The notes under the pieces were generated by a model that saw only the letters and a program-made list of their open reading frames with translations, was not told the DNA's origin and ran no database searches. Positions 19,607 to 28,345 of a stretch of 64,000 bases of DNA are shown piece after piece; within the stretch, counting starts at the first letter, position 1, and each line of letters starts with the position of its first letter. A program made the position numbers and the translations under genes. This stretch comes from CAWDJT01 sp963828705 (lineage in GTDB: Bacteria; Desulfobacterota; Syntrophobacteria; Syntrophobacterales; Syntrophobacteraceae), in the NCBI GenBank assembly GCA_963828705.1, contig CAWHGA010000015.1, positions 36,190 through 100,189 on the forward strand, in the 5' to 3' direction.

Positions 19607-21907
19607 CTAACTCCCGTGGTGGCGTTGCCACCAGCGACCCGCCACAAACGCCTGACCCAGTGAAATGCAGGCATCGTTGGGGGGTAGCTCCTGATGGCTG
19701 TATATCTCAAATCCAGCGGTGCGCAAACGGGATTCAAGGTGTTCGGTGAGGTAGGCATTTTGGAACACCCCGCCACTCAGGGCGACGCGTCGTAAGCCGG
19801 TGGAATCGGATACCTGCACCAGGGTGTCGGCAAGAAGTGCCACCAGACCACGATGAAAGCGGGCGGAAATCAAGCCGGGGCGCACCCCGGCGCGGATATC
19901 GGCGACGGCCTGGGAGACCATGGGGAGTGGATCCATGACCCAAAGGCCGGTGGTCATAGTGATGCCGCCGCTATAGGCGCCTTGATCCGGCTCCAGAAGC
20001 TGTTCCCATTCGATGGCTGCCTGACCTTCGTAGACGTTGACATCCCGGATGCCGGCCAGCGCCGCCATGGCATCGAAGAGCCGCCCGCATGATGAGGTGA
20101 GGGGTGATTGCAGACCTTGGCGCAACATCTGGAGGATGATCCGGCAGCGGTCGCCGGGCCAGCGTGCCAGGATGTCGGCAAATTCGTTCTCGACGCATTC
20201 CGGGGCGAGGCTCCAGAGGTAGCTCACCGCCATTCGCCAGGGTTCTCGCGCCGCCATGTTGCCGCCTGGAAGGGGGACCTGTCGAAGGTGGCCGAGCCGT
20301 TGCCAGTGGTCCTCGGAAACCTGCAGGATCTCGCCTCCCCAGACGGTGCCATCACCGCCATAGCCGGTGCCATCCAGAGCCAGGCCCAGAATCGGACCGG
20401 ACAGTCGGCGTTCGGCGTACACCGACGCAATGTGGGCATGGTGATGTTGCACGGCGATGCGAGGAAGGTGGGTCTGCTGCAGAGCCCATTGAGATGAGAG
20501 ATAATCGGGATGCAGGTCGTGGGCGATCAATTGCGGCTGCACATGGAGAATCCGTTGCAGGTGGGCGATGGTCTGTTCAAAGGAATGTTGGGTTTCCTGG
20601 TTTTCGAGATCGCCGATGTGTTGGCTGACGAAGGCTTCGTGTCCGCGGAGCAAGCAGATGGTGTTCTTGAGTTCGGCGCCGACGCCAAGTACCGTCGGGA
20701 AAGATTCGCGCAGAAACAGCGGGGCTGGCGCAAACCCTCGGGCGCGGCGAATGGGGCGAATTCCTGAACCGATGGTGCGGACCACGGAATCATCGCAACG
20801 CAAATAGATGTCGCGGTCGTGGAAAAGGAAGAAGTCGGCGATATCGCCCAAGCGTTCTCGGGATTCCTGGTTGTCGGTGACAATGGGTTCATCGCTGCGA
20901 TTGCCGCTGGTCATCACCAGGGCATCGAACCGGTCGTGGGCAAACAGCAGGTGATGGAGCGGGGTGTAGGGCAGGAATGCTCCCAGAAGGCGATTGCCGG
21001 GAGCGACGCTGGGGGCTATGGCCGAGTTGTGAAGGGTCTGTTGACGTCGTTCCAGCAGCACAATGGGACGGGCCCGGCTCTGCAGCAAGAGCATCTCGGC
21101 ATCGCTTGCCCGGCAATACCGTTGTACTGCAGCAAGGTCGGCAAACATCACGGCGAATGGTTTTTCTTCGCGCACCTTGCGGTCGCGCAGACGGCTGACA
21201 GCTGGTTCCTGAGCGGCCGGCACCGCCAGATGGAAGCCGCCCAATCCCTTAATGGCGATGATGGCGCCGGCGCTGAGTTGGTCGATGGTCATGGCAATAG
21301 CAGCATCGCGCTCAGCCAACCGCTCGCCGCCGGCGGTTTCCAACCACACCTGGGGGCCGCAACGCCAGCAGGCATTGGGCTGGGCGTGAAAACGACGATC
21401 GCCGGGATCATGGTATTCCCGGTGACAATCGGCGCACATGGTGAAGGCGGCCATGGTGGTTTGGTCACGGTCGTAGGGAATATCGCCAATGATGGTATAG
21501 CGCGGTCCGCAGTTGGTGCAATTGATGAAAGGGTAGCGGAGACGCCGGTTGGTGGGATCAAAGAGTTCTCTGAGACAGTCATCACAGACACACACATCGG
21601 GGGAGATCAGTGCCACCCGCGCTTGGCTGTCGCTGCTTGGCAGGATGCGGAAGTCGGTGGCGGCCTGGTAGGGGAGGTCTTTGACTTCCTGATGAACGAT
21701 GCGGGCCAACGGCGGCGCCTTGGCGCCAAGGTCGGTCACGAAGGCAGCAACATCGGCTGACCGGCCGGCGGCTTCGATTTCCACTCCATCGGCCTGGTTG
21801 CGAACCCAACCGCAGATCTGATGTTCGAGTGCCAGACGGTAAACGTGCGGGCGGAATCCCACTCCCTGGACAATGCCCTGGATGCGGATCTGCGCGCGTC
21901 GATTCAT
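19607..21907 (-). CDS. hypF: Carbamoyltransferase HypF
   Basis: HypF uses carbamoyl phosphate and ATP to carbamoylate HypE. The 766-residue protein has all expected parts: an N-terminal acylphosphatase domain (GIVQGVGFRPHVYRLA), two zinc fingers (C-x2-C-x18-C-x2-C: CDDC with CTNC, and CADC with CWRC), a YrdC-like domain (KGLGGFHLA, SGNRSDEPI), and a C-terminal Kae1-like domain (HHHAHIASV, LALDGTGYGGDG, ALSGGVFQNA). The frame is intact, in contrast to hypD and hypE. Its ATG overlaps the hypB stop as ATGA, so the two are translationally coupled. Confidence 0.95.
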   Translation of the reverse strand: MNRRAQIRIQGIVQGVGFRPHVYRLALEHQICGWVRNQADGVEIEAAGRSADVAAFVTDLGAKAPPLARIVHQEVKDLPYQAATDFRILPSSDSQARVALISPDVCVCDDCLRELFDPTNRRLRYPFINCTNCGPRYTIIGDIPYDRDQTTMAAFTMCADCHREYHDPGDRRFHAQPNACWRCGPQVWLETAGGERLAERDAAIAMTIDQLSAGAIIAIKGLGGFHLAVPAAQEPAVSRLRDRKVREEKPFAVMFADLAAVQRYCRASDAEMLLLQSRARPIVLLERRQQTLHNSAIAPSVAPGNRLLGAFLPYTPLHHLLFAHDRFDALVMTSGNRSDEPIVTDNQESRERLGDIADFFLFHDRDIYLRCDDSVVRTIGSGIRPIRRARGFAPAPLFLRESFPTVLGVGAELKNTICLLRGHEAFVSQHIGDLENQETQHSFEQTIAHLQRILHVQPQLIAHDLHPDYLSSQWALQQTHLPRIAVQHHHAHIASVYAERRLSGPILGLALDGTGYGGDGTVWGGEILQVSEDHWQRLGHLRQVPLPGGNMAAREPWRMAVSYLWSLAPECVENEFADILARWPGDRCRIILQMLRQGLQSPLTSSCGRLFDAMAALAGIRDVNVYEGQAAIEWEQLLEPDQGAYSGGITMTTGLWVMDPLPMVSQAVADIRAGVRPGLISARFHRGLVALLADTLVQVSDSTGLRRVALSGGVFQNAYLTEHLESRLRTAGFEIYSHQELPPNDACISLGQAFVAGRWWQRHHGS

Positions 21908-22581
21908 TGCCCCAGACTCTTACGGTACTCACCCAGCCTGGTCTGCAGCCATTGGCACCATGCGTCCAGACCTTCGCCGGTACGGCACGAAATCTCAAAA
22001 ACCTGTTGACGCGGGTTGAGCTGCCGCGCGCGGTCTCTGATGACCTCGACGCTGCAGTCAATATGGGGCAGTAAGTCGATCTTGTTGATCAACAGGACTG
22101 AAGACAGTTGAAACATGAGAGGGTATTTCAGGGGTTTGTCGTCACCTTCGGCGACGCTCAAGATCATCACCTTGTGGTGTTCTCCCAGGTTGAATTCGGC
22201 CGGACAGACCAGATTGCCAACGTTTTCAATGATGAGCAGATCCAAGGAACTCAGGTCAAGCGGGATCAACGCTTGCTGAACCATGTTGCCGTCCAGGTGA
22301 CAGGCGCCGTCGGTATTGATCTGGACCGCCTGTACCCCCTTTTTCTGGATGCGTTCGGCATCGTAGGAAGACTGGATATCCCCCTCGATGACCGCGATGC
22401 GCAGTTGTCCTGCAAGGCCATCGATAGTGCGTTCCAATAGCGATGTCTTGCCGGCGCCGGGCGAACTCATCAGGTTGATGGCCAGCACGCCGGCTTCTTC
22501 GAAACGCCGGCGATTGGCGGCTGCCAGCCGTTCATTGGCTTCCAGTATGTTACGTACTACGGGAATGTTGACTTGAGTCAT
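21904..22581 (-). CDS. hypB: Hydrogenase nickel incorporation GTPase HypB
   Basis: HypB is a GTPase that helps HypA insert nickel into the hydrogenase large subunit. The chosen start at 22581 (MTQVNIPVV) has GGAG six bases upstream; the other ATG two codons earlier leaves no room for it. It contains the P-loop SSPGAGKTS, EGDIQSSYDAERI, the metal-site CHLDG, and NKIDLLPH. The N-terminal CxxCGC motif and His-rich stretch found in some HypB proteins are absent, so nickel storage is not expected. Length is 225. Its start lies inside the end of hypA. Confidence 0.92.
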   Translation of the reverse strand: MTQVNIPVVRNILEANERLAAANRRRFEEAGVLAINLMSSPGAGKTSLLERTIDGLAGQLRIAVIEGDIQSSYDAERIQKKGVQAVQINTDGACHLDGNMVQQALIPLDLSSLDLLIIENVGNLVCPAEFNLGEHHKVMILSVAEGDDKPLKYPLMFQLSSVLLINKIDLLPHIDCSVEVIRDRARQLNPRQQVFEISCRTGEGLDAWCQWLQTRLGEYRKSLGQ

Positions 22582-22933
22582 CGGCATCTCCAGTTTCTCC
22601 CTCAATGCTGGCCACCAGTAGCTCCCGACCGCTGACCAGGTCGATCGCCGGCTCCTGGCATTGGGGGCATACAAACTTGTGATCATCGACGGTGAAGGCT
22701 TCGCCGCACTGGCCACAGCGAACCACCGCCGGGACGGTTTCGATATCGAGGGTAGCACCGGCCGAGAGGGTATTCTGGCTGACCATCTCGAAACAAAAGG
22801 TCAGCGCATCGGGAACAACGGCTGCCAGCGCGCCCACTTGAATGCGGATGCGGGTGACCTGGGCCAGTCTATGGCGGCGACCTTCTTCCAAAACCACATC
22901 GAGTATGTTCTGCGCAATGGCCAGTTCATGCAC
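22550..22933 (-). CDS. hypA: Hydrogenase nickel insertion protein HypA
   Basis: HypA binds nickel through its N-terminal MHE and passes it to the hydrogenase with HypB. The 127-residue protein starts exactly MHELAIAQNIL and has the zinc site CGQC and CPQC at about residues 73 and 90. The C-terminus is slightly long because the frame runs 32 bases into hypB. It appears to be the first gene of the hyp unit. Confidence 0.93.
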   Translation of the reverse strand: MHELAIAQNILDVVLEEGRRHRLAQVTRIRIQVGALAAVVPDALTFCFEMVSQNTLSAGATLDIETVPAVVRCGQCGEAFTVDDHKFVCPQCQEPAIDLVSGRELLVASIEGETGDADDSSQHSRST

Positions 22934-23599
22934 GGCAACCCCTTTCGACGGCCAGACGTAACACGAAGCGTAATTCGAGCGTTAGCATAGCAGCGGTGAA
23001 CATCGATGGCAAGTGGGGGTTAGTTCGGTTCCAGAGGCGATGACTGACAAAAGTCGTGTGGTTAGGTTCTGATCTGGTGCCTTCACCGTTGCCGATAATT
23101 CATTTGCGATCTATTGGAAAATGCGCTATGAAGTAATCTGAATAGATGAAGTGGCAATTGAGTATTCGACCTATTTCTTGCCAGTTGGATGGTAGGTCAA
23201 GGTAATCTCCTCTTGTATTATCAACTGCATCTGAACCTGACCTTTGAGTGAGCAGCAACTTCATCCAGATCATATTGGTACATTTGCGGCATCTGTCCAC
23301 CATGCAGGCTGCTAGTGTTCAGCCATGACGGTTGTGAACAGCCAACTGAAGGGCTGGTTTGGCCAATGCGTATATAGCAGTTGCCGTCGTGGTGTTTGGC
23401 TAGATCGGGAAACAGTCACTGAGGAGACATCTACTGCATCAATTGCTGCCAAGAGTAAGCTGATCGGCATATTGGCGGCGCATCATGTGAATCTTACAGA
23501 GTTTGTTAGGGTTCGTTAGGATTTGTGATCGGCCGGTTTAGGGGTTGGTGTCAGATGGAACAATTGCTTGATAAAACTCGAATATAAGGATGAGAGACA
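22934..23599. other. Intergenic region between divergent hypA and the Liv-type binding protein gene
   Basis: About 665 bases between divergent genes. Two small open frames (near 23100-23303 and 23325-23519) have no ribosome-binding site, composition or motif supporting translation. I found no convincing sigma-54 box, riboswitch or hairpin with a T-tract. It should contain the hypA promoter and that of the rightward gene. Confidence 0.5.
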
Positions 23600-24847
23600 A
23601 TGAAGATGCCGGTTCTGCATAAATATCCGCTGGCTTTGTTTGTTGTTGGTGTGGTGTTGTTGAGTCTTACCCCTGTCCATGCAGTCACCTCGGAGGAGGT
23701 GATCATTGGTTTGAACGTGCCGCTCAGTGGACCCTATGTGCTCCAGGGAAAGGATCAGCTGAATGCATACTCACTGGCGAAAGAGGAAATTGACGCAAGT
23801 GGCGGGATACTCGGCAGGAAGATTCGATTTCTCATAGCTGACAGCAAATCAGATCCGAAAGTTTCCGTTGAGAATGCCAAGAGCTTCGTCGCGCAGGGGG
23901 TCGATATGATCACCGGCGGTTCCTCCAGCGGGGTGGCCGTAGCTGTCAGTGCTTTCTGTCAAGAGCAGAAGAAGCTGTTTATGGCTACGCTCACCTACTC
24001 CAATGATACTACAGGGAAAGATGCTCACCGCCACACCTTTCGGGAAACCTATAATGCCTGGATGGGTGCCAGCGCACTGGGTCGCTACTTGAAGAAGAGA
24101 TTCCCGAACAAAAAGTACTTCTATGTCACCTCGGATTACACTTGGGGTTGGACGACCCGGGATTCGATGAAACGATTCACCGGCAGCGAGGCGGCTACCG
24201 ACTTTCTGATTAAGCTGGGAACCCCGATTGATTCGCCGCTGTATAGACAAGGCGTTCAAAAGGCGCTGGATGAAAAAGCCGAGGTCCTGGTTCTGGTCCT
24301 TTTCGGTCGAGACATGATGGCTGGATTGCAGGCATGCACGGATTTGGGCGTCAAAGACAAGATGCAGGTCGTGGTGCCGAATCTCGAATTGAACATGGGT
24401 CTGGGTGCCGGGAAGGAGGCTAACGCCGGAATCCTAGGAGCCATGCCCTGGTACTGGGAGGTCCCTGGTAAATACGGGTTTGAGAAGGGTAAGGCCTTCG
24501 TGACGAAATATCGGGCTCGTTTTGGATTTCCTCCCTGCAGTGGTGGGGGAACCGCATACACCAACCTGATGCTGTACAAGTATGCGGTGGAACAAACCAA
24601 GTCTTTTGAGGCCAAGAACCTGATCCGCGCATTGGAAGGATACACTTTTGTTAGCCTGAAGGATCAGCAAACCATCCGCCCCTGGGATCATCAGACGATC
24701 CAGTCGGTCTACGTGGTACGTGGTCGGGACCCCAAAGAAATGAAGGAGGCTTGGGACATATACGAAGTCGTTGAGGCTTATTCCGGGGAAGATCTGGCTC
24801 CCACCAGGGAAGAAAACCCAGTAAAGCTCGAACCACTCGAGCCATAA
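23600..24847 (+). CDS. Liv-type (periplasmic binding protein type 1) ABC substrate-binding protein
   Basis: Secreted binding protein of the branched-chain amino acid/amide/urea (LivK-like) family, 415 residues. A signal peptide ends PVHAVTSEE, and the mature part begins VIIGLNVPLSGPYVLQG, the typical type-1 opening; INASGGILGRK-like EEIDASGGILGRKI follows. Both lobes are present. No LivH/LivM permeases or LivF/LivG ATPases are adjacent; the permease and ATPase downstream are of the NitT/TauT class, so this protein may be an orphan or serve a sensor. The ligand cannot be inferred. Confidence 0.85.
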   Translation: MKMPVLHKYPLALFVVGVVLLSLTPVHAVTSEEVIIGLNVPLSGPYVLQGKDQLNAYSLAKEEIDASGGILGRKIRFLIADSKSDPKVSVENAKSFVAQGVDMITGGSSSGVAVAVSAFCQEQKKLFMATLTYSNDTTGKDAHRHTFRETYNAWMGASALGRYLKKRFPNKKYFYVTSDYTWGWTTRDSMKRFTGSEAATDFLIKLGTPIDSPLYRQGVQKALDEKAEVLVLVLFGRDMMAGLQACTDLGVKDKMQVVVPNLELNMGLGAGKEANAGILGAMPWYWEVPGKYGFEKGKAFVTKYRARFGFPPCSGGGTAYTNLMLYKYAVEQTKSFEAKNLIRALEGYTFVSLKDQQTIRPWDHQTIQSVYVVRGRDPKEMKEAWDIYEVVEAYSGEDLAPTREENPVKLEPLEP

Positions 24848-25386
24848 GCTCAGGCGGCTTTTCTCCTCGGTCTCGGCGCTGGCCGGCGGGGTGCCGGTGA
24901 TTGGAGTGCCTGGAGGTGCCGACCTCATTCTGTAAGGATTTGCCCTTTCTCCCCTACGCGGGAGAAAGGGGGGCGAGGCATGAGTGCGACGCCAGCTTCG
25001 GTTTTGACCATGTCCGTCTTCCTGGAACTGAGCCTGTCACGTAGTTCGGTCCGATGAATTTGTCTAAACATATTATCTTCCTTTGCCGATGATTCATATG
25101 TGGATTTGAAAGCTGGTACCACGGAAGGTTGGTTTTGTGGCAGACGGTTCGGGACATCGGGCGGTGAATCGCCTGGAATGGCGGGCAAGGCGGGTTCAAC
25201 GCCGTGCCAGGGGGGATTGATCAGACGGTCAATCCTGCTCCTGACCATTGTTGCGGCGAGAAGGACCCTGTGACGTTGTGAGTTCAGACTCGCTAAGGCT
25301 GGGTTGGTGGTGAGTCTGAACCGACAACGTCCCGAGCAACAAAGGACCTCGCGGCGTTTGGCCTTGCCACCATTGAGGGGAGGGGT
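24848..25386. other. Intergenic stretch with possible lost permease N-terminus
   Basis: About 540 bases. It holds the hairpin at 24943-24970. Near its end, a TTG at 25217 after GGGGGA starts a hydrophobic stretch (RRSILLLTIVAA) that runs into TGA at about 25271, in the frame of the downstream permease. This could be the detached first membrane helix of that protein. Otherwise nothing recognisable. Confidence 0.45.
24943..24970. repeat. Perfect 11-bp palindromic hairpin
   Basis: CCCTTTCTCCC and GGGAGAAAGGG flank a 6-base loop. No T-tract follows on either strand. It lies 95 bases after the binding protein stop and resembles small dispersed intergenic palindromes; it could also slow 3' exonucleases. 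Confidence 0.6.
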
Positions 25387-26082
25387 ATGCCATATTCCTT
25401 GTGGAGTGGCAGCGAGACACTACCTGGGATCCAACAGATTGGGCGAGCCTTCTGGGAGTTGAGCAATAACGGCACGCTGTTGCGCTACTCTGTGGCGAGC
25501 CTGTTCCGCGTGACCGTAGGTTTCTACCTGGCCATCCTGTTGGCGATTCCCTTGGGATTATTTCTCGGGCGACGTCAGGCAATCAACCGATGGGTGAATT
25601 TGATCATCCAGTTTCTGCGCCCGATTTCACCGTTGGCATGGGTGCCTTTCGCCATGCTTTGGTTTGGTATTGGTGATCGACCGGCGTTGTTCATTATCTT
25701 TCTGGCGTGTTTCTTTCCGATTCTGATCCCCACTATTAAGGCGTCGGCCTCAATTCACGCGATGTATTTCCAGGTGGCAGCCAATTTACAACTGAGCATG
25801 TGGAAGACCTTCTACCAGGTGATTTTGCCGGCTACCCTGCCCAATATTGTGCTGGCGCTGCGGGTCACACTGGGGATTGCCTGGATGGTGGTGGTTGCGG
25901 CGGAGATGATCGCGGTCAACAGTGGACTGGGATTTCTCGTTATCGATGGGCGCAACGCTTTGCGGCTTGACAATGTCATCGTGTCGATGATCGTCATTGG
26001 CGTCATCGGATTGCTCCTCGACCGGCTCATGCTGAAATTGGAACGGATGGAATCGTTGAGGTGGCATTTTGAGCAGAAGTAA
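25387..26082 (+). CDS. NitT/TauT-type ABC transporter permease (short N-terminus)
   Basis: Membrane subunit of a nitrate/sulfonate/taurine-class importer, 231 residues. The region from LLRYSVASLFRVTVGFYLAI onward matches the family, and the coupling loop is ILPATLPNIVLALRVTLGIAW (two strings). Helices continue to GVIGLLLDRLML. The usual first transmembrane helix before this point is missing from the open frame; a hydrophobic fragment lies upstream beyond a stop. The gene may be frameshifted or use an unusual start. Its end overlaps the ATPase start by 14 bases. Confidence 0.8.
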   Translation: MPYSLWSGSETLPGIQQIGRAFWELSNNGTLLRYSVASLFRVTVGFYLAILLAIPLGLFLGRRQAINRWVNLIIQFLRPISPLAWVPFAMLWFGIGDRPALFIIFLACFFPILIPTIKASASIHAMYFQVAANLQLSMWKTFYQVILPATLPNIVLALRVTLGIAWMVVVAAEMIAVNSGLGFLVIDGRNALRLDNVIVSMIVIGVIGLLLDRLMLKLERMESLRWHFEQK

Positions 26083-26881
26083 GATCGTGCTCGACCGAGT
26101 AACGGTTACTTACCGCAATGATCATAAACCATGGTGGCGGCGATGGTGGCAAAGCCGCAGACCGGCATCCAACACTACGCCCAAACAGGTGCTGGACAGT
26201 ATCAGCCTGGAAATTGGCGAGGGGGAGTTTGTCTGTATCCTGGGCCATTCCGGGTGTGGCAAATCGACGTTGTTGAAGGTCATCGCCGGTTTCATCCGGC
26301 CAGCTGAGGGGGCCGTATATGTCGACGGTGTCAAGGTGCAAGGCCCTCAAGCCGATCACGTCTTTGTCTTTCAAGAAGGGGCGCTCTTTCCCTGGCTCAC
26401 TATTGGCGATAACGTCTCGTTGGCCTTGCGGGCCATCAAAGATCCGAAGGAGCGTATTGATCGTGCCCAGTCATATCTGGAGCAGGTGGCGCTGGAAGGG
26501 GTGGAGAAATATTATCCGTACATGTTGTCGGGTGGAATGCGGCAACGAGCTGAAATTGCCCGAGCGCTCGCCGCGGAACCGGGCATCTTGCTGATGGACG
26601 AGCCCTTTTCTGGCTTGGACTACCTGACGCGGCTACATCTGCGGGAAGAGATGTTGTATCTGCACATCATGCTGCCGGAGACGACCATTCTTTTTGTCAC
26701 CCATGATATCGACGAAGCTCTGCAGCTCAGCAATCGACTCATTGTCATGACCGAACCGCCGGGCCAGGTGAGGTGTTGTGAAACCATCACTGTCCCGCAT
26801 CCTCGGACACTCACCAGTCCCGAGCTGGGCGAATTGCGCTCGCAGATTTACCATCATCTTGGAGTTCATGCTGCGATATGA
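26069..26881 (+). CDS. NitT/TauT-type ABC transporter ATPase
   Basis: ATP-binding subunit, 270 residues. Walker A is GHSGCGKST, the Q-loop is VFQEGALFPW, the signature is LSGGMRQRAEIARAL, Walker B is ILLMDEPFSGLD, and the switch His is in FVTHDIDEA. All are standard for the SsuB/TauB/NrtD class. An insertion rich in Trp and Arg (KPWWRRWWQSRR) lies between the first strand and Walker A. A TTG start at 26069 with GAGG upstream overlaps the permease gene. Confidence 0.88.
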   Translation: MSRSKIVLDRVTVTYRNDHKPWWRRWWQSRRPASNTTPKQVLDSISLEIGEGEFVCILGHSGCGKSTLLKVIAGFIRPAEGAVYVDGVKVQGPQADHVFVFQEGALFPWLTIGDNVSLALRAIKDPKERIDRAQSYLEQVALEGVEKYYPYMLSGGMRQRAEIARALAAEPGILLMDEPFSGLDYLTRLHLREEMLYLHIMLPETTILFVTHDIDEALQLSNRLIVMTEPPGQVRCCETITVPHPRTLTSPELGELRSQIYHHLGVHAAI

Positions 26882-27906
26882 TCCGCTCTATTTGGGGTTC
26901 CTCCAGCGCTGTGCGCGTGGTGTGTTTGGCGGTTGTCTGGCTGATCGCGATCAGTAGCCTGCACGCGTATCTCAACGGCGAATCCAAAGCCGGCAAACGG
27001 GTGATGATGGGTTATATGCCGGTTATTGCCAACTTGTCGGCACCTTTGGTGGCTGCAGCCTCCAAGGGGCAGGACGTGCAGTTCGAAGCCATGAAATTTG
27101 CGTCATTCGCCGAGATGGGCGAGGCTTTTCGTGCCGGGCACATTCAGGTGGCTTTCATCATCGCGCCGTTGGCGATCGCCATGTATCATCAAGGAGTTCC
27201 GCTTAAAGTGGTCTACATCGGCAACCGCCATGAAAGTACGTTGGTGGTCCGGCCGGATGTTTCGGGACAAACCCTGGGGGATCTTAGGGACAGGAGCATT
27301 GCCGTGCCCATCCGTTATTCCGGGCATTATCTGGCGATCAAACGATATCTGCGACAACACGGCCAGAGTCAGCAGGGCGTCCGGATCGTAGAAATTCCTC
27401 CGCCTGACATGCCGGCAGCCTTGGCGACCGGGGGTATCGATGGTTACTTCGTCGGTGAGCCCTTTGCCAGCAAGGCGCTCCATGCGGGGATTGGCAGGAG
27501 GTTTCTGGACGTGGAAGACATCTGGCCCGGTTTCATCTGCAACCTGATGATAGTGCGCGAGGATCTGATACGGGAGCACCCCCAGTGGGTGCAAACCTTG
27601 GTGAGTGGTGCTGCCAGGACCGGCTTCTGGGCTCAAGACCATGTGGAAGACGTCATACGGGTGGTCTCGGAGTATTGGGGGCAAAGTCCGGATGTCACTC
27701 GCTATGCCTTTAGCCATCCGCCGGGGCGCATCCGGTTTGATCGGTATCGGCCCCGCCAGGACGAGCTTCAGGAAATGGCCGATGAGATGGTGCACAGCGG
27801 GCTGCTGGAAAAGGCTCCGGATCTGAAGGGACTGGTGGATGATAGTTTTGCCGCAGGGGTCGTACCTCAGCCGGTTGCCACCCTGGAAGAGGTCATCAAT
27901 CGATAG
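26878..27906 (+). CDS. NrtA/TauA-type ABC substrate-binding protein
   Basis: Type-2 periplasmic binding protein, 342 residues, coupled to the ATPase gene by an ATGA overlap. The N-terminal hydrophobic segment (VVCLAVVWLIAISSLHAYL) may be a signal anchor. Family features include VMMGYMPVIANLSAPLVAA, FRAGHIQVAFIIAPLAIAM and the EPFASKALHAG segment. Relatives bind nitrate, sulfonates, pyrimidine precursors or bicarbonate; the ligand here is unknown. With the two genes upstream it makes a complete importer. Confidence 0.85.
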   Translation: MIRSIWGSSSAVRVVCLAVVWLIAISSLHAYLNGESKAGKRVMMGYMPVIANLSAPLVAAASKGQDVQFEAMKFASFAEMGEAFRAGHIQVAFIIAPLAIAMYHQGVPLKVVYIGNRHESTLVVRPDVSGQTLGDLRDRSIAVPIRYSGHYLAIKRYLRQHGQSQQGVRIVEIPPPDMPAALATGGIDGYFVGEPFASKALHAGIGRRFLDVEDIWPGFICNLMIVREDLIREHPQWVQTLVSGAARTGFWAQDHVEDVIRVVSEYWGQSPDVTRYAFSHPPGRIRFDRYRPRQDELQEMADEMVHSGLLEKAPDLKGLVDDSFAAGVVPQPVATLEEVINR

Positions 27907-28345
27907 CCGGAGATGTTACGTCATCAATAATAATGATTGTTGTTTAGTGGAGGAGTTGTGTTAGAATGACTGATGTGTCAATAGGATTTGCTCCTTCTTG
28001 ACCGTCGCAAGGATTCCAGAAGATTATGGTACTATCGCTTTGCAGGTCAACTTATGGCCCGCGTGATGCTTGTGTCGTTAAGCATAAGGTCATCCAGCGA
28101 TTTGGCGACTGATAGGCAATCGGTCTTACCAGCCGTTTCAAGGTGAGGTTATTTGGAACTTCTGATTATTGAGTTGCCGTGAAGCAAGGGCACCACTAAA
28201 GTGAACCGGCTTCGCTGGGTTCGAGCAGAACATGGATTACAGTTCGATGGCAAACGGCCTGGTTTAGGAGTTTCTACTGCCGATGTTAACAAGATACCCA
28301 GTGGAAATCCTACGCCAATACAATGTGGTTTCTTAGAACGTAGGC
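27907..28345. other. Intergenic region before the chemosensory cluster
   Basis: About 440 bases, more AT-rich than its surroundings. No supported gene, terminator or consensus promoter was found. It must hold the end of the transporter transcript and the promoter of the chemosensory cluster. The following gene has only a weak ribosome-binding site (GTAGGC). Confidence 0.5.

Noticed and set aside
23325..23519. 64-codon frame upstream of the Liv-type binding protein
   Set aside because: No translation signals or recognisable sequence; likely chance.
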